DNA from: Maribacter luteus
Lineage (GTDB): Bacteria > Bacteroidota > Bacteroidia > Flavobacteriales > Flavobacteriaceae
NCBI RefSeq assembly: GCF_009674825.1
Contig: NZ_WKJH01000001.1
Coordinates: forward strand, 124,001-188,000
Direction of reading: 5' to 3'
Length of the DNA stretch: 64,000 nt
This document shows, in pieces, positions 42,893 through 52,146 of this stretch. The notes beneath the pieces were generated by a model that ran no database searches, was not told the origin of the DNA, and was given only the letters and a program-made list of their open reading frames with translations. Positions within the stretch are counted from its first letter, which is position 1, and every line of letters starts with the position of its first letter. The translations under genes were made by a program, and so were the position numbers.

Positions 42893-43494
42893 AATTTGGG
42901 GGGTATTTTTGTTACATATATTTCTGTTTACTAAATTTTGTTCATTTCACGACAGGGAGCATATGTATGGCTTGTATGGTGCCATACAAAATGATGCAAC
43001 AAGACAATAAGGTTCTTTCTGACTATTGGAAATAATCAGTTAAAACACCAATAAGGTATTTTCAGAAACAATTTTAAGAGTAGAAAATCTAGAGGAATCC
43101 CACTAAAAAAAATCCGCTATTGTCCAGGCAAAAATTTAATTGCGCCTAAAGACCGTACGATGCGATTGATCTGGATTTTGAAAAAAAACTGGATGTTTTT
43201 CTTTTGTTGGAACATCAGGCCGCGATTGCCGATGCAAGTTGTTTTTTGCTAAGTACAAAAAAACGCACTTTTCTTTTCTGAGGTACTGTAGGTTATGGTT
43301 CGCTTCCATTTCTTGGGGGGATTTGGAGGTTAATATTGGTTGATTTTTGTTATACAATGATAGTCAATATTGACCTGAAATTATATTTATTGTAGCTGTT
43401 TTCGTTCAAATGCACTATGTGTTGAAACATTATGCATAAAAGATCATTTTTATCATCAAAAAACCAGAAAATCCTTAATTAACCCTTAAAATTG
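42893..43494. other. Intergenic stretch without a supported gene
   Basis: This 602-bp stretch between the response regulator and the repeat pair holds one operator-like palindrome (42973-42988). Short open frames exist on both strands (for example 43136-43357 minus, and about 42 codons on plus ending 43281), but they have low-complexity composition, no upstream signals and no family resemblance. A decayed gene cannot be ruled out. Confidence 0.5.
42973..42988. promoter_or_regulatory. Inverted repeat TGTATGG-TG-CCATACA upstream of the response regulator
   Basis: Seven-base arms flank a 2-bp centre, and an extra TATGG half lies at 42966-42970. It is 81 bp before the start codon. NarL/LuxR-type regulators bind short inverted repeats, so autoregulation is possible. 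No regulator can be assigned from sequence alone. Confidence 0.4.
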
Positions 43495-43569
43495 AAAAGG
43501 AGGGGAAAAATACTATCCCCCCGGATACCCCTCCTTTTTATCAACCCAATCAGAAAATCTTTATATGCT
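43495..43569. repeat. Structured tandem repeat, unit 1
   Basis: Unit 1 contains the arms AAAAGGAGGGG (43495-43505) and CCCCTCCTTTT (43528-43538), which pair over 11 bp, with ATCCCCCCGGAT inside the loop. A conserved non-palindromic tail follows (ACCCAATCAGAAAATC, then TTTATATGCT). Unit 2 repeats the whole 75 bp after 23 bp. Both strands end in a short T-run after the stem, so it could work as a bidirectional terminator. Confidence 0.75.
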
Positions 43570-43592
43570 TTAATGTTTTGTTTTCCCTAAGT

Positions 43593-43667
43593 AAAAAGGA
43601 GGGAATGAATGCTATCCCCCCGGATACCCCTCCTTTTATCTACCCAATCAGAAAATTTTTATATTCT
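43593..43667. repeat. Structured tandem repeat, unit 2
   Basis: Unit 2 has AAAAAGGAGGG (43593-43603) pairing with CCCTCCTTTT, the identical loop core GCTATCCCCCCGGATA and the tail ACCCAATCAGAAAAT. It differs from unit 1 at about ten positions, mostly in the first half of the loop. It lies 70 bp behind the stop of the PorP/SprF-SPOR gene and reads as a terminator there (CCCTCCTTTTT on the minus strand). The conserved tail is not needed for termination. Confidence 0.75.
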
Positions 43668-43736
43668 ACAATGCATACTACTTGTTTAGTAGATTCTAAA
43701 TGCACCTTAATTTTTAATCCAATACCGTTTAGGTTA

Positions 43737-45416
43737 CTAGTCATCATATAAATTAGCAGCTGTAGCCGTGGTGTTTTCAACCTGCATGATCCACTTCTCA
43801 TCCCTATATTCCCCGTGTAGGTTAGACACAACAGCCGTTTCAGCATCTTTTTTAATGTCATAATCGGCCAAGTACACATAATGAAGTCCGTTTGCTTTAT
43901 TAAAGAACTGTTTCGCATTCAATCCTTGACGTTTTAGGTCATCAATAAAGGCATTTAAGTACTTCTTGTTTTTATATACATTTACAATAACATAGTACCC
44001 GGTCTTTACCCCGATTATATCGGATTGGTCCAACACTTTTATTGGCAACTTCACATAATCTTTATGCTCCATTTCATTCAGGTTGGTCGTTGACTCGGCT
44101 TTATTCGTATTAGTAACCAAAACCGTACGGCTTTCAGTACTGAATTCCTTGTTATTTGTTTTAACGTTATTCTTCAGGTCATTTCGTAATACGCGTACAA
44201 TGGTTTCAAAACGTTTTTCAAATTCTTTGTTCCTTGCTTTTTCCAAAGAATCCTGTCTTAAAATAAGTTCATCCAAGATCAAGCGGTTTTGATAAGCAAG
44301 GTCATTATTGTCAACCACTTCCCTATCCATGTTCTTGGTAAGTGAAGCTTTATCATTGGTTACCTCAGCCTCAGATTTTTGGGCCTTACTTTTCTTTTCG
44401 GCCCTAAGTGCCAATATCTGCTCTTCATAATTCCTAACAATACGATCTATTTTTGCATCTTCGGATGTATCTGCATAACTAGAACTACTATCACCACTAT
44501 CCTTAAAAGTATACGCCAAAGACACCTCATGGTTAAATCCTAAATCGGCATCTTCTTGCTTTATATCCTTCTCCATTAAGTAACCGATAGACATTTTTTT
44601 ACTGATATTGAAACCAAGTCCCATTGACAGGCCATAGGTGTCGTCTAAAGTAGTTTGCAACCATCCGTAATTAGGCATATCCAAAAGTAAAGAACCTAAA
44701 TAAGCCATTGAATTATCGTCATTTCTCCCTACTTGTAACAAGGGCATTAATCGTGCATTTTCAAACAATCCCCTATTGGCCCCAAAAGAATGGGTATACT
44801 GTAAAGATGCTTTAACGCTTTTATCATCGAACTGTGTTAAAAACTCATTGGTAGTTTGATTGAATTTAAAAAGGTCCTCTGCATACAACCCAAAATCAAA
44901 ACTTCCGACAGATAAGGTAACACCAGGTTGAATGGCAATTTTACTTTGCTTGTTCGCTTCCAAGACTTCGGGATCACTCTCATTGGTAGTTATCCTATTT
45001 TTATCCAAACCTTCATTATAGTAGGAAATGTTTGTTCCAAAAGTCAGTTTGCTTTTAGCACCCAAACGGACAGCAGTTGCATAATTCGCATTGAAACCGA
45101 ATTCTTGAACAACTCCTTCCCATTGACTGTACACCCCTATACCCAATGCGGTATTCTCGTTTAACTTATTACTAAATCCCAAGAAATAGTTTTGGCTATT
45201 GTCCTCGAAAGTCGCATACTGGTTTCTATGAAGGATATTGAGGTATGATTTGTTTTCACGAACCAACGAAAACGTCGGGTTGATCAAAAAACGGTTAAAG
45301 AACAATTGATTGTGGTATGCACTCCGAGAGCTCAAACCTGAACTTTCCTCCTGTGCGAACGAGGAAAAGAAGCCTAGCATTATGCAAAACACCATCAGCG
45401 TTCTTGACCTATCCAT
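43737..45416 (-). CDS. PorP/SprF family T9SS-associated membrane protein with C-terminal SPOR-like domain
   Basis: After a signal peptide (MDRSRTLMVFCIMLGFFSSFAQ) residues about 25-315 match the PorP/SprF beta-barrel family (YHNQLFFNRFLINPTFS, LHRNQYATFEDN, GIGVYSQWEG, GSFDFGLYAEDLF, GLGFNISKKMSIGYLME). A polar, charged linker with coiled-coil tendency follows (about 315-450). The last 90 residues resemble a SPOR domain (TGYYVIVNVYKNKKYLNAF, then GLHYVYLADYDIKKDAE), which binds denuded peptidoglycan. SprF helps to export or attach the SprB adhesin through T9SS. This copy has no adhesin gene upstream. The start at 45416 is preferred over 45437 because it begins the signal peptide. Confidence 0.82.
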   Translation of the reverse strand: MDRSRTLMVFCIMLGFFSSFAQEESSGLSSRSAYHNQLFFNRFLINPTFSLVRENKSYLNILHRNQYATFEDNSQNYFLGFSNKLNENTALGIGVYSQWEGVVQEFGFNANYATAVRLGAKSKLTFGTNISYYNEGLDKNRITTNESDPEVLEANKQSKIAIQPGVTLSVGSFDFGLYAEDLFKFNQTTNEFLTQFDDKSVKASLQYTHSFGANRGLFENARLMPLLQVGRNDDNSMAYLGSLLLDMPNYGWLQTTLDDTYGLSMGLGFNISKKMSIGYLMEKDIKQEDADLGFNHEVSLAYTFKDSGDSSSSYADTSEDAKIDRIVRNYEEQILALRAEKKSKAQKSEAEVTNDKASLTKNMDREVVDNNDLAYQNRLILDELILRQDSLEKARNKEFEKRFETIVRVLRNDLKNNVKTNNKEFSTESRTVLVTNTNKAESTTNLNEMEHKDYVKLPIKVLDQSDIIGVKTGYYVIVNVYKNKKYLNAFIDDLKRQGLNAKQFFNKANGLHYVYLADYDIKKDAETAVVSNLHGEYRDEKWIMQVENTTATAANLYDD

Positions 45417-45622
45417 TAATGTAGTATAGCAACTCATCTTTGCGAAATTTTATATTAGACTTTTTAACTTTTACTCTCCAAAAAACAGTGTGTCTTTCGG
45501 GCCTTGGGCTCTTTCGTAAAATATTTAGAATAAACCTATATATACCCGAGTATTCGTGTTATTGGATTTTTGAAGTCCCAAGGTTTTGAATTTTACCCCA
45601 AACTCCTTTACAGATCTTTTTC

Positions 45623-46867
45623 TTACTCATCTTCAAAGACCGATGAGCTTAAATCCATTTTTGATTCATTATTGATCGCTTCCAGGATATTATATGCCGT
45701 ATTCTCTTCAGGTATATGGTCCCCGGGTTGGCTATACGAAAAGGCCACCTGATGCAGATCCCCTGCTGATTTGCCACGGCTAGATATAACATAGGCCATA
45801 TCATTTTCAGGCATGAACCGAACAGCATAATCATCTTCACGGCTATTTAGGGTATCTCCCAGATTAATAGCCAATCCCACATTAGTGCTATTCACTTGGG
45901 CCATATAAACATCAAGGCCTCCAAGTCCTTTTCTCCCATCCGAGGCAAAGAAGAGGGTCGACGTACCAACTATTCTAGGGTACATATCGTTTTTCTTGGT
46001 ATTTACCTTTTCCCCCAGGTTCATTGCTACCCCTAATGAACCGTCTTTGCGTATATTCGAAACATAAATGTCGTATTTACCATAGCTTCCGGGCATATCT
46101 GAAGTAAAGAACAATCGTTTCCCATCATAAGACACTGCCGGGTGAAGGGCTGAGGAATATTTTGGGCATACTGCTATTTCCCTTACATTTTGCCACCTAC
46201 CGTTCTTTTTATCCGCACGATAAATCTTATGAACAACCTCCTTTTTAGAAAATATCCCGATAGGTGGTTTAACGTAAACCGCCTTACTGAAGAAAGCCGT
46301 TTTACCATCTGCAGTTAAACTTATGGGTGCTTTGTAACCGTACCCTTCTTTCAGCTCTTCTCCTAAGTCATCATTATTGGCACCTAGCAATTGACTTTTC
46401 ATATTCCCCTGAAGGATAAGTTTTGAGTCTAACCGACGATATTTATTATCATGAGAATTATTGGATTCTTCAACCTCATAATCCCTTCGAATGGCAGCAA
46501 GCCAATCTTCCCTGTTCATTGCGACCGCCGTTTCTGAATCGGAAGTTTTCGCCACGGTATATTCATATCGCTTTTGAAACCCCTTACTTAAGGTCCCCTC
46601 TGCACTTACGGCCCTGAACTTTTCATACCAGAATAGTGCGGTTTCATAGTTTTCGGCTAAAAAATGGGCATTACCCAAATCTTCGAAAATCTCCTTTTCT
46701 TGGTACCCCAATTTTTTTAACTTGATAAAATCATCGGCACGTTTATTCTTCTCATAAACACTAACAGAATTGTTTTCCGGTGTTTTTGTGCGTTGCGCAT
46801 TCAAAGAATAGCAGAAAAATGAAATAATGAAGGCAAATGTTACGTTGTAGGTTATAGTATTTTTCAT
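45623..46867 (-). CDS. PorE-like TPR and PD40 beta-propeller protein lacking an OmpA domain
   Basis: From Met at 46867 a signal peptide is clear (YNVTFAFIISFFCYSLNAQ). A TPR-like helical part follows (LGNAHFLAENYETALFWYEKF), then PD40/WD40-like propeller repeats (LHPAVSYDGKRLFFTSDMPGSYG, written here as AVSYDGKRLFFTSDMPGSYG; and GTSTLFFASDGRKGLGGLDVY). The order TPR-PD40 is that of PorE and related T9SS accessory proteins, but the usual OmpA-like C-terminal domain is missing; the protein ends in an acidic tail. It lies upstream of the PorP/SprF-SPOR gene, 206 bp apart; in that pair the SPOR domain may replace the missing peptidoglycan-binding part. Confidence 0.78.
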   Translation of the reverse strand: MKNTITYNVTFAFIISFFCYSLNAQRTKTPENNSVSVYEKNKRADDFIKLKKLGYQEKEIFEDLGNAHFLAENYETALFWYEKFRAVSAEGTLSKGFQKRYEYTVAKTSDSETAVAMNREDWLAAIRRDYEVEESNNSHDNKYRRLDSKLILQGNMKSQLLGANNDDLGEELKEGYGYKAPISLTADGKTAFFSKAVYVKPPIGIFSKKEVVHKIYRADKKNGRWQNVREIAVCPKYSSALHPAVSYDGKRLFFTSDMPGSYGKYDIYVSNIRKDGSLGVAMNLGEKVNTKKNDMYPRIVGTSTLFFASDGRKGLGGLDVYMAQVNSTNVGLAINLGDTLNSREDDYAVRFMPENDMAYVISSRGKSAGDLHQVAFSYSQPGDHIPEENTAYNILEAINNESKMDLSSSVFEDE

Positions 46868-47287
46868 AATGATAAGATATTGGGTTCTTATGGGTTCAAA
46901 GTTCACCAATAGTAACCAACCTTGTACTAGTAAAAATTCACAGGTTTTGGTATTTTTTGGCTTTCAAAGTGGTATTTGAACGAATTTATTAATCCCCTCA
47001 ACCAAATTTTTTGCTTGTTTTAAAAAGTGATTACCGTGTTTTATCACTAAAACTTATTGAACAAAAACCCTCCCTTAGACTCAAAATCAATGATATACAT
47101 CGTGCATTAGATCGTTTTAAAACTGCCCAAAACAGCTTTTTTGCACAAAAAATCAAAAATTGACGTAATAAGCAAGGATGATATTGATCTCATTGTCAAA
47201 ACCAAAAATAGGAAAGGGAAGAGCCTTAGGAAATGCCCTGAATAAAGAAGGGGCAAACAAAAAACGGGCTTTGAGAAATGCTGTAAA
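46868..47287. other. Intergenic stretch without a supported gene
   Basis: These 420 bp separate the PorE-like gene from the end of the efflux operon. A 70-codon plus-strand frame (47178-47390) runs into the antisense of the CPXCG gene and is not supported. No terminator hairpin for the efflux operon is visible, and no consensus promoter for the PorE-like gene was found. Confidence 0.5.
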
Positions 47288-47470
47288 TTACTGTTCTAAG
47301 CTTTTCACCTCAAAGCCCACTAAATTATTATCATTGAATTGTGGTGTAATATCCATTGGGTTACAACAGACTTCACAATCCTCAACATAGGTTTGACTTG
47401 ATATTGAAGAATCTAACAGTATGGAAATCTCTTCCCAGCAATACGGACATTGGAAAAAATGCTCGTACAT
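47288..47470 (-). CDS. CPXCG-type cysteine-rich small protein
   Basis: The 60-residue protein has two CxxC-type pairs, CPYCWEE near the N-terminus and CEVCCNP in the middle, as in the CPXCG cysteine-rich family, which probably binds a zinc ion. The sequence YVEDCEVCCNPMDI is characteristic. Its function is not known. It starts 2 bp after the tolC-like gene and so is the last gene of the MarR-RND efflux operon, perhaps by chance of co-transcription. Confidence 0.85.
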   Translation of the reverse strand: MYEHFFQCPYCWEEISILLDSSISSQTYVEDCEVCCNPMDITPQFNDNNLVGFEVKSLEQ

Positions 47471-47472
47471 TT

Positions 47473-48828
47473 TTAAAGCTCCACATTCAACAATTGCCCG
47501 GTAAGCTGCAGTAACTGAAGTTCTGCCAATTTGGCCTCGTATTTGGCCAAATTCTTATTGGTCTGGGCATTCAATAAATTTATCTGGGCCTGTCTGAATT
47601 CAATAGAGGTTATTCTACCCAATTGAAACTGCTCCTTTGAGCGTTCAAAATTATTTTGGTTGGTAACAACGTTTTGTTCCTGAATGGTATAAATGACCAG
47701 TTTGTTTTCATAGATAGCCATAGCATTCTGAATATCGCGATCTACTTCAAGTTCAATTTGTTTTTTAAGCAGCTCTTGGTTCTCATAAGCTATTTTAGCA
47801 TTCTTGACCCGAACATTGGTACCTCCACCATCAAACAGGTTCCAAGAAAGACTGGCTCCCAAATCAAAACTGGTATTGTCGGTATTGGTACCTGGAAAAA
47901 AGGCCGATTGGGCACTTTGGTTCAAATTCCACCCATAGGATCCACTTAACCCAATAGTAGGGAGATAGCCCGACTTTTGTACTTTGATATCGTATGAATT
48001 GATCGCAAGATTCCTTTCGGTCTGCAATAGGGAAACGTTATTCAACTTTGCCTGCCCAACGAACTCCTCCAATTTGATTTTAGGAATAAAAGTAACCAAG
48101 GTATCAACAGTATATAGCATGTTCAAATCCTGACTCAAAAGCACGTTAAGGTCCCGTTTTGTATTCGCCAGTTGTTGTCTTGCATTCAATACATTTATAC
48201 TATCATTGGTAATATCGACTTGGGCATTTAGAATATCCAATTTTGTACTTTGACCATATTCAAACGAATACTCCGAACGCGTATACCGATCCCTTGAAAT
48301 ATCAAGTGTTTTTCGCAATACATTTTCATTTTCGGTAAGCCTTGCTATTTCATAATATACACTGAAAAGTTGTACTATGGTATTTTCTATTGTTTCCCGC
48401 GCCTGTAGTTCGCTTAGTTGATATTGCTCTTTCAATCTTTTATAATTGTAGAATCTACCTAGGCCATCGAATAGCGTATAACTTGCCGTTAAAGCGGAGG
48501 AATACGATTGGGCTTCTGCCTTATCGAGTTCAACATCTTCCCTAGGGGTGCCATCTTCGTTGAACTGTCCCGGAAACTCAATAACGGAATCATCCCTACT
48601 GTAACTTGCACCGGCAGAACCTGTAAGTGTCGGCAAATAACCGGAATTCATGATTCCTTTATTATTCCCGGCAACCTCAACTTGGTTCTTGGCCACATTA
48701 ATACCGTAATTATTTTCCAAGGCTAGTGCAATTGCATCCTCTTTGGTCAATACTTTTTCCTGTGCCTTAAGACTTACTCCAAAAACACCTATTAAAGCCA
48801 TTAAAAAGGCAACTTTGTTTTTAATCAT
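47473..48828 (-). CDS. TolC family outer membrane efflux protein
   Basis: After a signal peptide (IKNKVAFLMALIGVFGVSLKAQ region, start Met 48828) the protein shows two OEP repeats with long coiled helices (EDAIALALENNYGINVAKNQVEVA; NLAINSYDIKVQKSGYLPTIGLSG, shown here only in part as YDIKVQKSGYLPTIGLSG; and LGRITSIEFRQAQINLLNAQ). It forms the outer membrane channel for the RND pump encoded upstream. A start at 48867 is possible but adds a charged stretch before the signal. It lies 69 bp behind the pump gene. Confidence 0.92.
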   Translation of the reverse strand: MIKNKVAFLMALIGVFGVSLKAQEKVLTKEDAIALALENNYGINVAKNQVEVAGNNKGIMNSGYLPTLTGSAGASYSRDDSVIEFPGQFNEDGTPREDVELDKAEAQSYSSALTASYTLFDGLGRFYNYKRLKEQYQLSELQARETIENTIVQLFSVYYEIARLTENENVLRKTLDISRDRYTRSEYSFEYGQSTKLDILNAQVDITNDSINVLNARQQLANTKRDLNVLLSQDLNMLYTVDTLVTFIPKIKLEEFVGQAKLNNVSLLQTERNLAINSYDIKVQKSGYLPTIGLSGSYGWNLNQSAQSAFFPGTNTDNTSFDLGASLSWNLFDGGGTNVRVKNAKIAYENQELLKKQIELEVDRDIQNAMAIYENKLVIYTIQEQNVVTNQNNFERSKEQFQLGRITSIEFRQAQINLLNAQTNKNLAKYEAKLAELQLLQLTGQLLNVEL

Positions 48829-48897
48829 GTTCGAACGTCGTATTTTATAATGTTCTTCGTTATACATGGCTTACACTTTCCAAAATCCTTAAATATT

Positions 48898-51800
48898 TTA
48901 ATCATCATTATGACTCATAACCGCATGGCCTTCAGAAAGGTCACCGCTTAAATGAGCCTCCTCTTTCTGTTCCTTTATGGCCCTTTCAACCTCTTCCTTG
49001 GTGACACGTTCACCTGTTTTCAACCATTTGGTCCCCACCTTTATCTTATTACTGAAAGAAAGGAAAAGTGGCAACATCAATAAGGTCAAAACTGTGGCAA
49101 ATGCAATACCGTAGGCAATGGAAATCGCCATAGGTTTTAAAAACTGTGCCTGTCTACTTTTTTCCAACAGCAATGGGGCCAAACCGGCAATGGTAGTTAC
49201 CGAGGTCAGGAAAATAGCCCTAAATCTCGATTTTCCTGCTTCAATCAAGGCATCATCAAACTGCATACCTTCCCTAAGGTTTGCATTGAACTTACCTATG
49301 AGTACCAACCCGTCGTTAACCATAATACCGATCAATGCAATAATACCCAACATTGACAGAAAGTTCACCGGGAAACCATGTATCCAATGCCCCCAACCAA
49401 CTGCTGTGATGCTAAAAGGCACCAACAAGATCAACATTAAAGGTTGACTGAAACTCCTAAAGGTAAAGGCGATGGTAATATAAATCAAGAGTATTACGGC
49501 CACACCTACCCCTTCCAACGAATTAATGGTTTTGTTCACTTCCCGGTTTTGACCTTCATAAGAAGGAGTCACCGTAGGATATTTCGATTGTATCCCCGGC
49601 ATGATATTCGCTTTTATATCGTTCATAACGTCGGTAGCACTGGTCTCCTTTTCATTTTTCAAGTCAGCTGAAATTTGGATTTCACGTCTCCCTTCCAAAC
49701 GATTGATCGCCACATCCCCCCTTTCGATAGAATAACTGGCTATTTCTTTTAAAGGCACCCGGTCCCCAGATGGCGTCTGTATGCGCATTTCATCTAAATC
49801 GGCAATAGAAGATCGGTTTCCACGATCATACCGAACCCAGACCTTAATCTCATCTTGCCCACGTTGAAAACGCTGTGCTTGGGAACCAAAAAAACCGGCC
49901 CTTACCTGATTCATTACCGTTCTTAGGTCCAACCCCAACAAATAAGCATTTTCCTTGAGTTCCAAACGTATTTCTTTTATACCCGCCGGGTCGTTATCCT
50001 CAATATCCTTTAAAGCGGAATTACTCAACATAGCCGTCTTCAGTTCATTCTTGGCCGCCTTTAATTCTTCAATGTTATTTCCCAGCAAGGATACCGAAAC
50101 CGGATTCCCTCCAAAATTACCACCAGAACCATAAATCAAACTCTCTACCCCTATTACCGGACCCACCAACTCCCTGAGTCGATTAGTCACCAAATCCGAA
50201 ACAATTTCATCAGGACGCTCCTCCCCTGGCAATAAATTCAGGGTCAGGGTAGCTGCTGACGACCCTGGACCCAATTGCTTTATCACATTCTCGTATAATA
50301 CTTTACCTGTACCTTGCAAATATTTATCTGTCAATTCTTGATTCACGATTTCAGCCTTCGTCTCAATCATTGAAATTATTGAATCGGTCACCTTCTCATT
50401 CGTCCCATTGGGCATTAATAACTCTACCTGAACACGATCACTCGCGATCCGAGGAAAAAATGAAGTACGGATTATTCCCCCACCGATCGACCCTAAGGTC
50501 AGGATCAATAGCATTGAAAATATTCCAAAAGAAAAGAGCTTATGTTGCATTACGAACTGCAGGGTTGGACTGTACATTTTATCCCTCATCCATTTCATGA
50601 ACCTGTCACCAGCCCGATTGATTCCCCTAAGACGGGCAAAGGCCGCTGCTATTCCCTTTTTCTCTGTATTATCAACCGGTTGAAGGGCCTTAGAGTGTGC
50701 CAAGTGGGCAGGGAGTATAATCAAAGCCTCTATCAAGGAAATTACCAGGGTGAGGATAACAATTACGGAAACTTCACTGAAAAACTCACCTATCCTACCA
50801 TCCAAGAACAGGAATATCGAGAATGCCAGTACTGTCGTAATAATAGCAGAAACAATAGGGGGTATAACCTCCATGGTACCGTCAATCGCTGCGGCCAAAG
50901 GCGATTTTCCCCTCTCGTAATGCTGATAGATATTTTCTGCGATTACTATACCGTCATCAACAAGAATACCGATTACGATAATCATCCCGAATAATGAAAG
51001 TACATTTATGGTAACATCGAAAAAGCCTGCAAATATGAACATTCCCAAAAAGGAAATCGGCAAACCAAATGCTACCCAAAAGGCCAATCTTGTATTCAAA
51101 AAAAGTGAAAGGAACAAAAGAACCAAAAGCATACCCATAATGGCATTTTCGGTCAACAATTGGGTTCGCTGGTTCAAGGTCTTTGACTGATCACTCACCA
51201 CATCTAAACGAACATTGTTATGCTGTTCGTTAAAATTCGCTATATACTCTTTGACCTTATCCGCAGAACTAAGTAAATCTTCTGTATTTGTACTTGTTAT
51301 CGTGGTATTTATCGCCATATTCCCATTGAAATAAATGGCATTCGGGGTTTCGGAAAACCGGTCCCTGATAACGGCCACGTCTTTCAGGCGAACAGTTTGC
51401 CCACTAGCATCGGCCCTTACAATGATATTCGAAAGTTCACTACCATAATACGACCTATTATTTGCCCTTATCAGATATTCTTCCGCGTTCGTTTTAATAT
51501 TACCTCCTGTTACCAAGATATTGGCATTACTAACAGCTTGGGCAACTTCATCAAAAGACATATCGTAGGCCAAGAGATTATTCTCATTTACCGCAATTTC
51601 TATCTCTTCTTCAGGATACCCGGAAATGTCTATCTGGGAAATTCCGTCAATGGCCCTAAGATCATTCTCTATTTGCCTTCCAATCTGTTTCAAGGTCGCT
51701 AAAGGGATGTTGTCACCACTAATAGCAAAATTTATGGTTTGCCTAACAGCCTCCAATTTAGAAACGATCAATGGCTCCATACCTGTCGGAAATGTAGGTA

Positions 51801-52146
51801 CCCTGTCTACGGCATTTTTCACCTCTAGAAGCATAAAATCAATATCTCGCCCCTTTTCAATCTCAACATTTATGTTACCACTATTTTCTTGGGAGATGGA
51901 AGTAACCCTATCTACACCCTCCAAGCCTTTAAGGTTATCCTCGATCTTGAGTACAATACCCTCCTCAACTTCTTGTGGGGAAGCCCCAGGATAGGTAATA
52001 CTTATTGAAATGTTCTTGGAATCGGAAAGCGGGAAAAAGGAGGACTTTAATGAAAGTGCCCCTATTAGTCCAAAAATGGCAAACGCAAAAATAAAAACAT
52101 GTACCGCTACATGGTACTTGATGAAATAGGAAATAACGTTTCTCAT
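48898..52146 (-). CDS. RND efflux transporter permease (AcrB/HAE1-like)
   Basis: The 1082-residue inner membrane protein has about twelve helices and two large periplasmic loops. The proton-relay Asp pair is seen in GILVDDGIVIAENIYQHYE (helix 4), with the matching helix 10 segment GIMVNDGLVLIGKFNA. The N-terminal signature is YPGASPQEVEEGIVLKIEDN and the pore region has DISGYPEEEIEIAVNE. It pumps drugs, detergents or other amphiphiles with the adaptor and TolC encoded beside it. The start codon shares its A with the adaptor stop codon (TAATG). Confidence 0.95.
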   Translation of the reverse strand: MRNVISYFIKYHVAVHVFIFAFAIFGLIGALSLKSSFFPLSDSKNISISITYPGASPQEVEEGIVLKIEDNLKGLEGVDRVTSISQENSGNINVEIEKGRDIDFMLLEVKNAVDRVPTFPTGMEPLIVSKLEAVRQTINFAISGDNIPLATLKQIGRQIENDLRAIDGISQIDISGYPEEEIEIAVNENNLLAYDMSFDEVAQAVSNANILVTGGNIKTNAEEYLIRANNRSYYGSELSNIIVRADASGQTVRLKDVAVIRDRFSETPNAIYFNGNMAINTTITSTNTEDLLSSADKVKEYIANFNEQHNNVRLDVVSDQSKTLNQRTQLLTENAIMGMLLVLLFLSLFLNTRLAFWVAFGLPISFLGMFIFAGFFDVTINVLSLFGMIIVIGILVDDGIVIAENIYQHYERGKSPLAAAIDGTMEVIPPIVSAIITTVLAFSIFLFLDGRIGEFFSEVSVIVILTLVISLIEALIILPAHLAHSKALQPVDNTEKKGIAAAFARLRGINRAGDRFMKWMRDKMYSPTLQFVMQHKLFSFGIFSMLLILTLGSIGGGIIRTSFFPRIASDRVQVELLMPNGTNEKVTDSIISMIETKAEIVNQELTDKYLQGTGKVLYENVIKQLGPGSSAATLTLNLLPGEERPDEIVSDLVTNRLRELVGPVIGVESLIYGSGGNFGGNPVSVSLLGNNIEELKAAKNELKTAMLSNSALKDIEDNDPAGIKEIRLELKENAYLLGLDLRTVMNQVRAGFFGSQAQRFQRGQDEIKVWVRYDRGNRSSIADLDEMRIQTPSGDRVPLKEIASYSIERGDVAINRLEGRREIQISADLKNEKETSATDVMNDIKANIMPGIQSKYPTVTPSYEGQNREVNKTINSLEGVGVAVILLIYITIAFTFRSFSQPLMLILLVPFSITAVGWGHWIHGFPVNFLSMLGIIALIGIMVNDGLVLIGKFNANLREGMQFDDALIEAGKSRFRAIFLTSVTTIAGLAPLLLEKSRQAQFLKPMAISIAYGIAFATVLTLLMLPLFLSFSNKIKVGTKWLKTGERVTKEEVERAIKEQKEEAHLSGDLSEGHAVMSHNDD

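Noticed and set aside
43152-43281. Short plus-strand frame reading like a protein C-terminus (LDVFLLLEHQAAIADAS)
   Set aside because: No start codon and a stop directly upstream; too short to claim a gene remnant.
43136-43357. 73-codon minus-strand frame in the gap behind the response regulator
   Set aside because: Arg/Lys/Gln-rich without domain, signal or upstream control sequence; it looks like chance open frame in AT-rich DNA.
47178-47390. 70-codon plus-strand frame
   Set aside because: It overlaps the CPXCG gene in antisense and has low-complexity basic composition.
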